From Latrodectus hesperus (lineage: Eukaryota > Arthropoda > Arachnida > Araneae > Theridiidae): 64,000 nucleotides of DNA. The translations under genes and the position numbers were made by a program. This document shows, piece by piece, positions 1 through 11,800 of this stretch. The notes below the pieces were generated by a model. The model saw only the letters and a program-made list of their open reading frames with translations. It searched no databases and was not told the DNA's origin. The stretch lies in the NCBI GenBank assembly GCA_037975125.1, contig CM075857.1:22422822-22486821 (forward strand). Direction: 5' to 3'. Position 1 is the first letter of the stretch; every line of letters starts with the position of its first letter.

Positions 1-301
1 TCAAGCCCCAGGAAGGTATGCGTATGCATACCCTCCTGGTTCCAGGAATTTTATTATACACTATTTCAAATAAATTTTAGCCCTAATTGGAATATTTTTG
101 ATTGATTGGTACTTTAATTATGGAAATATTTATGGGCAAATATGGGTTGAAAATACTACACCTTTGCGGTTTTGCATGAATTAAGATACAATATACTTAA
201 GTTAAATATACCAAGAGAAAAATTCGCTGTTTTCTCTATTTTTTATTTTTTTTTTACGAAAGCGATAGAAAAGTATATGAACGTGATAAAATCTTTCTTA
301 C

Positions 302-613
302 ATATTTTTGTCGCAGATTGTGATGGCTGGAATTATGATGTCTGTCCATCAGACGTAGTTACTTCGTTCATCACCGTTGGATAAGACAAATACAGAAGAA
401 TGAAATCATATGTATGGTACAGGAAGCCAGCTGTGCTGAAGATGAAGATACACAGCTTCTTCCACTTCCTGGTGTTGCAGTCGGTACTAGCAAGGTCCGC
501 AAAACTACTGATACTAGAATTCTTCCATGCGTTCGATAAATGGTAAACCTCATCTTCCTGTTCTCGATTTCGCAGCTCGTGTACTTTGTTGTCTTGATTT
601 TTCATACTTTCAA
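302..613 (-). pseudogene. Degenerin/ENaC (ASC family) N-terminal exon, frameshifted
   Basis: Read on the minus strand from an ATG at 605 (or from a CAG acceptor ending at 614), the exon encodes a cytoplasmic N-terminus of about 45 residues. A basic stretch (RKWKK) follows, then one hydrophobic helix ending FLYHTYDFILLYLSYP, which is the layout of the first membrane segment of amiloride-sensitive (degenerin/ENaC) channels. The family hallmark after this helix is a short extracellular strand with P-A-[IV]-T-[IV]-C; it is present as IIPAITICD but in a different frame, after a TAA at 333-335. The exon closes on a good donor (AT|GTAAGA, at 301). So an indel of one or two bases near 333-350 separates the two halves. 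It is either a pseudogene or an assembly error. Later exons would lie left of the window. Family assignment is by motif recognition. Confidence 0.6.
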
Positions 614-836
614 ACTGACAAATACAAAAATACCATCAATAAAGAAAAGTAAATAAATGAGCTTCTACACTATGCAAAATTACGTACAAAAATAATTAAA
701 ATTCAAAAAGAGTACTATAAATTATAACGTAATATAAAGTATCCACAAAGGTTTTGTCTTTGCATTTGATTTTGGAACATCTGCAGCTAAGATCATAAAA
801 AAGTTGTAAATTTTAAACAAAAGTGGCTACGAGTTT

Positions 837-1075
837 CTAAATTTTAAGAACTGCAAACCAGTTAACGGTGAAAGTCGTTATTATGGGTCTTGAATCCAGT
901 GGCTCAGTAACTTCACACCACTTCCGGTTAAGATAATATGTGATGTCCAAAGTCCTTCCGTTGGTGTGACGTGGATGTGGAGATGGGGTGCTAGAGGTGA
1001 TGGGCGAGTATTCTAAACCCGTTAACCTAAAGGTACAGTACGGGATTCGCCTGCACCGTTTTGTATGCATTATCG
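837..1075 (+). repeat. SINE fragment (family with GTGGCTCAG head)
   Basis: This stretch is richer in GC than its surroundings. It shares long blocks with 28340-28570, including CCAGTGGCTCAG, ACGTGGATGTGGAGA and TGTCCAAAGTCCTTCCG. It is a diverged, incomplete copy of the same dispersed repeat. No target-site duplication is visible. Confidence 0.6.
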
Positions 1076-1079
1076 GTCT

Positions 1080-3988
1080 TAGTTTGGAAACTAAATATGA
1101 TTTAGTTTAAATATTTATAAAAACTCAAACTCCACAAATTTCTCAAAATTATTGTTATTCACATTAAAATAAAATCATATTTCTTATTTATCTAAATAAT
1201 CGATAATTATTTTACTTGAGAAAATTCAATTTTTATTTCAAGCTTTGCTACCCTATTGCTGAAAATTCATGAAAAATATTAAACGAAAAGACACTATCAC
1301 AAGTCTTATTGTATTTGAAAAATGAGTTTACATACGTATGTTTACAAATATTTTTGAAGGATTTTGTTCAAACATTTGAGTTTCATTCAATAAATTCATT
1401 TTTTTAAAAAATTAAATCCTATGATATCCAATAAACACATTTTTAGTTATACTGATAATATTTATCCATTAAATCACTTTGTAATTATATACTCACATAG
1501 TTATAAATTAAAAAAAAATATTTGTAATTATTTTAAATAAAAAACATTAAAAATCAAATAGAATTATATAAAATTTTTTAATTTATTATATTACTCCCAT
1601 TTATTTAACGCATGGAATAAAAATTTAGAGAGTGAAAATATTTCAACATTATCGCTCACTAAAACCTATATATATACTTTTCAGAAATTAATAAATCTTA
1701 AATGCATCTACTTACTCACAAATAATTAAAATACTTTTCTAAAAATATAATTTTTTCACAAATATTAAATCATATATTAGTCCATTGTTAACAAATCTCT
1801 TCTGAAAACTATCATCAACTAACAATTTTGATATCTCTATGAAAACATATCAAATAACAAATTTCAGAAAATCACAGGGCTATCTATTGATTTGAATGCT
1901 CTTTAACAGAAATATAACTCGTATTTCTCTAAAAGAATAATTAACGGTAATTTTCAAAGAATTTCTTACAATTACCAATAAATAAATTTGATTATTATAG
2001 GCTGATAACTAAAGAAAGCTAAGATAAAATATTAGAAATTACAATTTCATCCATGATTCAGTTTTGATCAATGCATGAATACTGGATTTAACTAAAAAAA
2101 TATAACACAAAAGCATTTAAAATATATAGATTATAGTTTAAAATATAACTTTGTAAAATATGATTATAACTGTTATACTTTTAATGGAATATTAAAAAAT
2201 TTGTTTCATGATGTGTAATAAAAATAGTAATAAATCAATATTTTGTAAAAAAGAAAATAAATATTGTTTATTATATATTTTTTCTGAAAATATAAAAAAA
2301 TCAATAATTTTACTTCGTCAGCTTCAAATGCAGCAATAAAAACTGAATTTTATTGAAATCACTAAGTTACGATAATTTAATAAACATGAAAAAAAGTCAA
2401 ATAGAACATTGGTTTTATTTTTCTTTTCATTTGAACCAATTATTTTTTACTGTTGAAAGACATTTTTTAAAAGATTTTTGTTTAAAATAAATAGGCATCT
2501 TTATAAAATTTAATAAATGTGAAGAAAAAGTGAAACATAATATTGACTATAGTTCTTTTTTATATTTTTTCATGTGAACTAATTATTTTTTATTGTAGGA
2601 AAACATTCTTTAAGAAATCTTTGCTTAAAATGAAATACGTGTATCTTTTTTTAAGCTAAGTGTGTTACTTTTATCTTTTCCGAAATCTGTTTTTTATAAG
2701 TATTTCTGAAAATGTAAATTTATAAGTATTTCAGTTACCAAATATTAATTATACCTTTTAATTATGTAACAAAAATTTATTTAACAATTGAATATCAATA
2801 TAAAAAAATTTGCAATTCTTTTGTAATTTTACAAATATTTTAAGAATTTTTTTTATCCATGAAGATTTTTTTTATAAATCTAAATCACTTTTAAGTAGCA
2901 TTTCATTTTGAAATCAACCGTATTTTTCAGAATTCTTATCGGAACATAAGAAGAATATAATAAGAATTATTGTATAATAAGCTTTGTTGGAATAAGAAGC
3001 CATCTTCTTATTTGGATATGAACAGGGCTTCTCATTGGCCTGAATATATTTACTGGAATTTTTCATGAAATTGCAGGTGATAAAATACTTAAAAGGTACA
3101 CCATTCATTCCATTTGCGGAGTGTGATTTAGTTCTTTTCAGTATCTGAAACTTCTTGAAAATTAATTTGATTTCATTAAATCTAGGTTCAGTATTCATAA
3201 ATTGTATTTTCTGAGTTTGATCAACGTTTTCAAAAGGTAAATTTTCTAAATTTGCTCATCTCTTTCGTATTTCATCTTTTCAAGCTCTTCTCCTTTGATA
3301 CTATCTTCTTTTTATAGTTCTTTTTTATTCATTCTAACTAATATATCTTCTACTTCATCTTTATTAAAATTTCACTCACTTTAATTTCCTTATTTCAGCT
3401 ATTTTATGATTATTTAAAATCCCATAATCCTTTTATAAACTTAATTTTCTTATCGCTATTTAAAAAAATATTTTATTTATTTTGTCTCAGAAATAAAACA
3501 GAGAAATTAAGCCTTAAACTGTCTTAAGTGGCATATAAAATTGAAATTAAAATACTTGCTTAAGTAATTCTCTCTACATAAATATAAATATTTTTATGGT
3601 AAATATACTTACTTGTTAAATGTTGTTAAATTGAAACAATACATAAATACACTATTTTTTAATATAACATCAAAAATTAAGTTTCTTAATTTCAGTTAGT
3701 TTTGAAATTAAAAGAACTTTATGACTATATCTTCATCTGCTTTCCATTTTGAAGATCAATCTATGTCATCGTCACCAAAATGTAAAATAAATATCATCTT
3801 AACAACATTAAATAAATTGATTTAAAGAATCAAATAAATTAAAAGCTAAAATAAATTTCTTTCGAATACACAAATTTAGGCAAACATTTCTATTTAAACA
3901 TTTTTTAATAATATCAGGAATTTTCGAAATCAATCTAAATTTATTACATAATTCATAGTAGTTCATTTTCCTAAATTAAATATAACTG
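1080..3988. other. AT-rich stretch with nothing recognised
   Basis: About 2.9 kb of very AT-rich sequence full of homopolymer runs. A less AT-rich patch at 2910-3230 has a 94-codon open frame on the minus strand, with no domain I recognise and no splice context. I see no gene or RNA here. Confidence 0.6.
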
Positions 3989-4488
3989 NNNNNNNNNNNN
4001 NNNNNNNNNNNNNNNNNNNNNNNNNNNNNNNNNNNNNNNNNNNNNNNNNNNNNNNNNNNNNNNNNNNNNNNNNNNNNNNNNNNNNNNNNNNNNNNNNNNN
4101 NNNNNNNNNNNNNNNNNNNNNNNNNNNNNNNNNNNNNNNNNNNNNNNNNNNNNNNNNNNNNNNNNNNNNNNNNNNNNNNNNNNNNNNNNNNNNNNNNNNN
4201 NNNNNNNNNNNNNNNNNNNNNNNNNNNNNNNNNNNNNNNNNNNNNNNNNNNNNNNNNNNNNNNNNNNNNNNNNNNNNNNNNNNNNNNNNNNNNNNNNNNN
4301 NNNNNNNNNNNNNNNNNNNNNNNNNNNNNNNNNNNNNNNNNNNNNNNNNNNNNNNNNNNNNNNNNNNNNNNNNNNNNNNNNNNNNNNNNNNNNNNNNNNN
4401 NNNNNNNNNNNNNNNNNNNNNNNNNNNNNNNNNNNNNNNNNNNNNNNNNNNNNNNNNNNNNNNNNNNNNNNNNNNNNNNNNNNNNNNN
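3989..4488. other. Assembly gap (500 N)
   Basis: Exactly 500 consecutive N, a conventional fixed-size scaffold gap. The true length is unknown, and an exon of the chitin-binding gene downstream could be hidden here. Confidence 0.99.
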
Positions 4489-4529
4489 TTCATAACACCT
4501 TTAATCCCTATTTGAAATGTACAGCTCTT

Positions 4530-4733
4530 GTTACTATACCAACTTGTGAAGATCTATTTTTGTGGTCGACAGACAGTACATTTGTGTGTCTGTGTTTTAG
4601 ATACAAAGGTTAAGGGCTATCCAAACCTTTGAATCTTTTGCTTGGACCTTGCTTCTAAATTGCTAGAATCTATCTAGTTTGGGGGTAACGGGGGAACAAC
4701 CACTCGGAGCTTCATTTATAATATGCCAAAACT
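4530..4733 (+). repeat. SINE-like 3' fragment
   Basis: The block GCTTGGACCTTGCTTCTAAA followed by GAATCTATCTAG resembles 13720-13780 (GCTTGGTCCCTGCTTCTAAA, then GAAATCCTATCCG), so this is a diverged relative of the tRNA-headed repeat at 13553. It was later interrupted at its end by the SINE at 4746. Confidence 0.4.
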
Positions 4734-4745
4734 TCTGTCCCTTGT

Positions 4746-5023
4746 TGTTGTTGTCGTGTGCCAGCTAGGCTGGCAATATAGGGTGCGCTGCTCCACTTTT
4801 CCAACTGAACCATATTTAGGTGTAGAGTCCGACTTCCTCAGTACACACATGCCATAGGTACCCGTTTATAGGGTAGGCAACCATTCACAACACATTCATA
4901 CAAGGAAAGGACAAAGACAGGATAGATAGAGAGAGAAAGTACATCCATGCCCGAACCGGGATTCAAACCCAGGACCTCCCTATCCGCAGTCAGACACGCT
5001 GACCACAAGACAAGTTGGGCGGC
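4746..5023 (-). mobile_element. tRNA-derived SINE with 12-bp TSD
   Basis: Read on the minus strand it begins with a tRNA-like head: an A-box-like TGTGGTCAGCG and a B box GGTTTGAATCCCGG. It ends in a CAACAACAACAA tail (4746-4756 on plus). It is flanked by a perfect 12-bp direct repeat TCTGTCCCTTGT (4734-4745 and 5024-5035), the mark of LINE-driven retrotransposition. It probably uses an internal RNA polymerase III promoter and has no coding capacity. Confidence 0.85.
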
Positions 5024-5035
5024 TCTGTCCCTTGT

Positions 5036-5762
5036 AATGCCGATAAATGAAATAATCCTTTTTTTTTTGTAATGCATTTAAAGTTAAAATGCACATTTAT
5101 ATTTATGTGATCAAATATAGTTTTGAAAAAAAATTTAAAATACAGGATAAATACTTTTCTTTTTCATCAGAAAATACATTATTTATCAAAAATACATATT
5201 TATCAATTAAAATGATTATTGAAAATAGATTTAACTTAAGTATCTGAAAAAAAGGAGAAAATATGTAATTCATCTGCAAACTGCTTTCACTTTTAAAGCA
5301 TTCTTTCTAAATCTTCATTTTCCTATTCTAATGTTAATGTCTCTATTTTTTGCATCAAGACTAAAAGGAAAAAAATGCAATATAGAGAAAAAATTCCGCG
5401 CACATAATATTTCTTTCTTTTCAATATTCATTGTTACTTAATTACTTTATTACTTTTAGACCTTACCTTACCTTAATTACTATTAGAAATTTCCATTAAT
5501 CTGCTTTTATGCTTAAACTGTGTATTATTATTGAACACTGGTTTTCTTTCTTTTGCATTAGCACAAAATAAATCTTCCACAGACTTATTTTTTAATTTTA
5601 CTTTAATAACTTTGATAAATAGAGTTGTAGCTTGTTATCTATCCTGATTGCATTTTTCAGTCATATTTCGTAATCATTAAATGCGTTAATGAGTATTACT
5701 TTTAATCATAAATAATTAATTAAAAAATAAATTAAATAATTCATTTGCATTGCACATTGCAG
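5036..5762. other. AT-rich intronic or upstream DNA, nothing recognised
   Basis: Low-complexity AT-rich sequence between the SINE and the first exon I can place for the chitin-binding gene. No domain, RNA gene or repeat boundary is visible. Confidence 0.5.
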
Positions 5763-5878
5763 GATATGAACAAACTGTTGAAACAAACCTCTGGTGAAAA
5801 AGAAAAAATTTTAAGTTTGACAATTTCAGAAGATGATTTCAAGCACTTAAATTCTTCAGAATTTCAAGGAATATTGAG
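5763..5878 (+). CDS. Chitin-binding protein gene, first visible exon
   Basis: The acceptor is TTGCAG and the donor is AG|GTAGGT. The 116 nt encode 38 residues plus two bases of the next codon. The hydrophilic helical text includes ISEDDFKHLNSSEFQGIL. An ATG lies at 5766, but the peptide that would follow has no signal sequence, so I treat this as an internal exon. The match in phase with the exon at 12095 supports it. Confidence 0.6.
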
Positions 5879-8800
5879 GTAGGTTCTGCTTATAATAAAT
5901 ATATAATCAGGAACAGTTTACGCTAAAAATTATTTTATTTGAATCGAAATTAATTAAGTAATGATATTAAGATATGATAAATTGTGTTTCTCTTGTAAAA
6001 ATATTATTTATTATATTGTTTCATAACCTAGTTTCTGAATTAATAAATGTGAGTGTCTTTCAGCAAGAAAATAAAAAATTACATTTTTATATAGTCCTCA
6101 TATAAGTGAAACTTAGCTGAATAAAACGTGTTAAAAAGTTCGACACAGCGTTGTGAACAAATTAACAACGCGAAGATGTTGTAAGACTTACTATTGTTTA
6201 TTAACCTTCCAAGCCTGTTTGGCCTGTTTGTCGCTCAACGGTCATTTTTTGCACACGAGGGCTAATTAGACCGGGACTTACGGCTTAAAGTGGATTCCGA
6301 ATCACTACAAACATCCATGCCCAAGGTGGGATTCGAACCCACGAACTTAACCTTCCAAGAGGAATTTCATAGATAGCGGGTAGTATACACGTATCGCAAC
6401 TGAGAAAATTCTCAACTATCCAATCTGATCGATATTCTTGAAGAACAAGCATTGCATTAGTTTCTTGTTGTTCAAGAATATTTATAATCAAACGGGGTAT
6501 CTTTTGCTCTGAAACCATTTTTAGAAAGTTCAAATTTATATTTTGTCTTTAAAATGGTGGACCCCAAATTTTCCAACACCTCGCATCACAAAGTAATATG
6601 AATTCAATGGCTCCTTAGTAATCTAATGTTCCAAAAAGTAAGCAATTTGAAATAAAATATAATCACATAATTTTCATAATTTGATTGTGCAAATGTACTT
6701 ATATTTAAACAATAAATCATAACTTATAACAAATGGTTGAAAATTATTACATTAAAATAAAATAGCGAATGCATTTTAATTTTATTCTGACTTCGTAAAC
6801 TTAAGAAAATAGAATTAACGTGGATGATACTTTAAATATTATGTTAAAAATAAATCACATTTTACTATAAACGATTAATTTTATTAATTAAAATTAAATT
6901 AAATAAAAAGATTACATATAACATAACCAAAAATGCTAAAATTCTTAGTTTATTAGAGTTAAATTAAAAAATATTGGACTTCTGTCAACTTAGTCGAGAA
7001 AATGCATTTTCAAAATAGAAGTTATGCAATGCGGTACATGTATTGCATATTCTATATTGAAAGAAGTTACTTAGAAGCAATGCTGGACAGTTGCACAGGT
7101 GGTGCTATTAATTATTAGGTTGGTGCGTATGAAATGTCGGATTCTTAAGTGATTGTATAAAACTGCATATCTTTCTTCAAAAGCTGTTTATTCAATCAAA
7201 GTATGCTCCATTCGCTTCAATACACTTCTCCCAACGAGATTTTAAAGCGTAGATGCCTGTCTTAAAAAAATTTTGGTCTTTAGAATTAATAAACTCTGAT
7301 ATCGAGTTTTTTAGACTGTCTTCATTTTCATAGTGTTTGCCCCTTAAAAACAGCTCTAAATGCTTGAAAAAATGAAAATCGGTCGGCGAGAGATCCGGTG
7401 AATAGGGTGGATGCTGCTATGATGAGCATACGTTTAACCGATCCAGCTTATTTCGCTCTGTCAGTGCGTGCGGTACCCACTTGTCCATCTTCTTAACCTT
7501 GCCAATCTCAGAAAGGTGTCTCAATATCGTTGTATGGTCAACTTTCATCCTGATAGCAAGCTCCCTCGTGGATACGGCTGGATCCGCTTCCACTAGAGCC
7601 TTCAGGTCATCATTCTTCACAGACGTTTTGGGTCTTCCGCGCGGCTCATTTTGCAGTGAAAAATCGCCAGTCCGAAATTTTTCGAACCAACGCTGCACTT
7701 TCCGATCGTTAACCGTATTCTCCCCAAACGCTTGGTTTATGTTGCGTGCAGCTTTTGCAGCACTATTACCAAGTTTGTACTCATATAAGAAAATGACGCG
7801 AATGTCGGCAGAATTCATATCGGCAATAAACTCAAAAGAAATAAAAAAGGGAAGACCTTCGAGAAAACCTATTTTGCTGAAATGAGTCTCTGGCAATGGA
7901 CAATACGAGTGAGTATGAATGAGGTTATGCCAAATACAAAAGTATAACGAAAACAGGGAGGAAAACGGCCGCATGTAAAGAGAATCCGACATTTCATACG
8001 CACCAACCTAATAATATGAATTCAATGGCTCCTTAGTAATCTAATGTTCCAAAAAGTAAGCAATTTGAAATAAAACATAATCACATAATTTTCATAATTT
8101 GATTGTGCAAATGTACTTATATTTAAACAATAAATCATAACTTATAACAAATGGTTGAAAATTATTACATTAAAATAAAATAGCGAATGCATTTTAATTT
8201 TATTCTGACTTCGTAAACTTAAGAAAATAGAATTAACGTGGATGATACTTTAAATATTATGTTAAAAATAAATCACATTTTACTACAAACGATTTACTTA
8301 ATTAATTAAATTTTAATTAATTTAATTAATTAATTTATTTAATTAATAAAATTATTTAATAATTAAATTAAATAAAAAGATTTTATATATAAAATAATCA
8401 AAAATGCTAAAATTCTTAGTTGATTAGAGTTAAATTAAAAAATATTGGACTTCTGTCAACTTAGTCTAGAAAATGCATTTTCAAAATAGAAGTTATGCAA
8501 TGCGGTACATGTATTGCATACTCTATATTGAAAGAAGTTACTTAGAAGCAAAGCTGGATAGCTGGATATAATTAATAGCACAGGTGGTGCTATTAATTAT
8601 ATAGTTTATCAATACTGTGGAAAATAAAAATTCATTAGCTGTCAAGTGTCCGAGGAAGGTTTCTTTCTTGTGTCACGAGAATGAAGTCCACAATATATGA
8701 AAAATTCTCTTTGAAAGACAAAACACGATGGAAGTTATTAAAAATAATTTACAATAATTTTCAACTGTAGACTGTCCATTTAAGAGTATGGCCGTGGTAG

Positions 8801-11800
8801 CTCAGTGTTTAAGGCCCACCGTTTCCTCCGTTTGTAAGGCTTATTTGATTACCAATATCGCCCACCGAGTGCAATCGATATAAGTGATCATTAAATCCGT
8901 AGATCGAAAGTCCTAAAGGTTGCTCGTTGAGCAGTTACCATGGGTGTAATGATCTGTAGAAAATTTTCTCCCTCTCCAGATAAAGTCAAAATTGAGAGAA
9001 GGGATCCACTGGTGGTGCCATCTGTCGGAAGAATCTTAGAGCAAAGACGTACTTTCAATTTCGGGTGCTCTGGTTAAACGAAAGACGCACCCTTCTCACT
9101 CAATTTCACATAGCCGTCAGCTAGAGAGCTTGGCATGTCCAAGTGTCACAAATAACAATAACAAGAACTTAAAAGCGCCAATAGGTATGAGATAAAGCTC
9201 AATGCAGGTCTATATTATGTCCACGCTATTCGGAATGTAAAGTACCAGGTTTCAATCTCAGCCGTACTTGAACAGCAGGAAATGGATGTTGAGTTTCGGA
9301 TTTTCACATAAACATCTGCGTTTAGGAGTTTTGCTAGTTTTGCCATGAGGCTTACAGTCTATGAAAAGTTCCTTCAAATGGCTTTCTTTTCCAGAGGTCC
9401 GAATATTTTATAACAGCTTACAGTTATTAGGGTATCTATTTGATAGACTAATTTACGAGAGAAGAATTGTTAGCAGCAACCTATTTTCCTGAACATCGTA
9501 TATGACCCTAAAGGCCTTCTCTAATTATGATCTTCTTCATAAATGTTTGAGGAATGATAGTAAATGCTTACGATTTCTTTAAATCAGATAATGTTTGCTG
9601 TGATTATACAAGCTAAGCCTATTATCGCGCATGAATAACTCCTCATTTCCCGTGATTAGCCATATTTCATCAACCATGTTATAGTTCACAGCCATGTTTC
9701 ACTATATTTTAATTGCCATATTACAGTGACCTTGAATAATCCATTAAATAGCTCATTAACTTTCATGACAAAGTTTTGGCAGTTCAAACGTTTCCGTTGA
9801 AGCAGCTATGTTACCGCACTCGAAAGGTTGGTTACCTTGCATACCAATTTCGTGAAGTTTTCCATTCATATCTTCATGAATTTTGAACAAACCATGTCCC
9901 AGTATCTGAAGAAGAGAATATATGTGGATGATTAAAAAAGCTAAAGAGACTTATGTTAGATGGACAAATTTGTACCAGTAGCTATAACTAAAGAAGATCT
10001 ATGTGTATACGTGCTCATTAAATCTGTGAAATCGAAAATCCTGTGGTCGATCGTTGAGCAGTTACCATGGGTGTAATGTTCTGGAGAAAATTTTTTACCC
10101 TTCCAGATCAATGTCAAAATTGAGAGAGTATATCCTATGGTGGTGCCATCTGTCGGAGGAGTTTAGGACAAGATCGCACTTTTACTTCCGTGGTGGTCAA
10201 ACGAAAGACAAGCCCTAGTGACTTAAATTTACATAGCTGTCAGCATAGCGAGCTTGGCTTGTCAAAGTGTCAAAATAGCAACAACATATCTATGGGTTGA
10301 GTTATATTTGTGGTTCCATTCTACCATGATTTGACTTCAAAGATCAATTATTAGACTGGTCAAACTAATGTTTTGACCAGTCTAAGGACCAAGCAGACTG
10401 GTCAAACTAATGTTTTGACCAGTCTAAGCTGAACTCTCATTTCGAAATATTGTTGCTGTTGCACCAGTGTGCTTCCATGTACCTAGTTCTAAGATGAGCT
10501 CTACCAGAAGCAGCAGAGTGGAGTCTTCGTGATTTTGAAGAAAGTACCAAGCAGAAGAGCCCCAATAAATTGTCTGCTACACCCAGAGGTATCATTTCAC
10601 TTGGAGGGCATTGCGACCATGCCCAGTTTTATAGTGCCCCAGTTACCCTTAGTGAAAACGATGAATCTTCAGTTAAGCCGAGATTCGAACTCACTATCTT
10701 CCGATAATGAGAATGACCCCCTAACCAACCAGGCCACCCATGATGATGGTGCTTATTGTAAACGATAAACACCATCGCTTACGATAAGCACCATATTCAA
10801 CAGATATCCTTTTGAAATAAGATCTATAACCTATGAAAATTATGGAACTTTGTTTTGCTTGTTTTTGTGCTTCGCATTAAATCTCAAAATCTTTATTTCT
10901 TTTCTTTGGGGAAATGATATTTCAACGTCATTGATACGAATTGGCTACCCCAGAAATATTTATCTCAGTACTTGCAAAATTTGTAATCTCTTTATCAAAT
11001 AATCATTTTTATACTCAACCATTGGCAAAGTAATTGCAGTATTCAGCACTGTTCTCTTACGAACTCATTCAAATTTCGTTATACGTGGATCAGCTTGTTT
11101 TGAACAACTCACTTTATTTTTTTCTTTTTACTAAATTCTTAGAAGTCCGTTTCCAAGGCAAAATAATTTTGATTTATTTAAATAAATACTTTTTTTGTAC
11201 GAATTCCTATTGGTGATAAAATTGAGTATACAATAATATTATAGCAAGGGGAATTTATTTTTGTAAGCTTTATGACTTTTTAAGTAACGTTAGTTATTTT
11301 TTTCCTGTTTCATTTTGATGAAGATATATAAAGTTTTTTTTTTTTTATGAAAAATGATTTCATTTTAAGACATTTCCAATCCATAAGATAAACGATAACT
11401 GGAAAAGAAAGAAATGAATATATCTTATTGTCGTTCTCTTAATTCGTTTTAGTAGTTCAGTATTAGTGACAAAAATACTATCAGTAGTCATTATTTACTG
11501 TTGCACGATAATTTCTATGAATAAAATTAGATTTGCTTCATATGTTATCCTCCAAAGTTTTGAAAATTCTCCATGCTTTATAGTATTTAGCTATATAAAT
11601 TTTCTATAAAAACACTTTTTTAATCATTTTACCACGTTGTAGAAATATAATTTTAAGATGCTCTGATATTAAATACTTTCTCAATTCATTTAAAAATAAT
11701 ATCATACCTGAGATGTATATAAACTTGTTTACTTTCTAACCAGTTGGCGTATTCTTGAAAATAAGAATTATTTTATATTGCTGGAAGGATAATATTTTTT

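Noticed and set aside
2914..3198. 94-codon minus-strand frame
   Set aside because: No recognisable domain or splice signals; it may be an old TE scrap but cannot be supported.
3963..4493. A 176-codon open frame on the minus strand
   Set aside because: It is the 500-N gap read as unknown residues; only a few real codons flank it.
4746..5023. tRNA gene from the B-box sequence
   Set aside because: The tRNA-like head continues into a SINE body with tail and TSD, and no acceptor stem closes. The same holds for the heads at 6265, 8788, 10500, 13553, 22765, 27632 and 29922.
7481..7885. 134-codon plus-strand frame
   Set aside because: Shadow of the mariner transposase on the minus strand.
10351..10428. 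Possible CRISPR-like repeat-spacer pattern
   Set aside because: Only two palindromic units with a 10-bp gap in a eukaryotic intron; no array and no cas genes.
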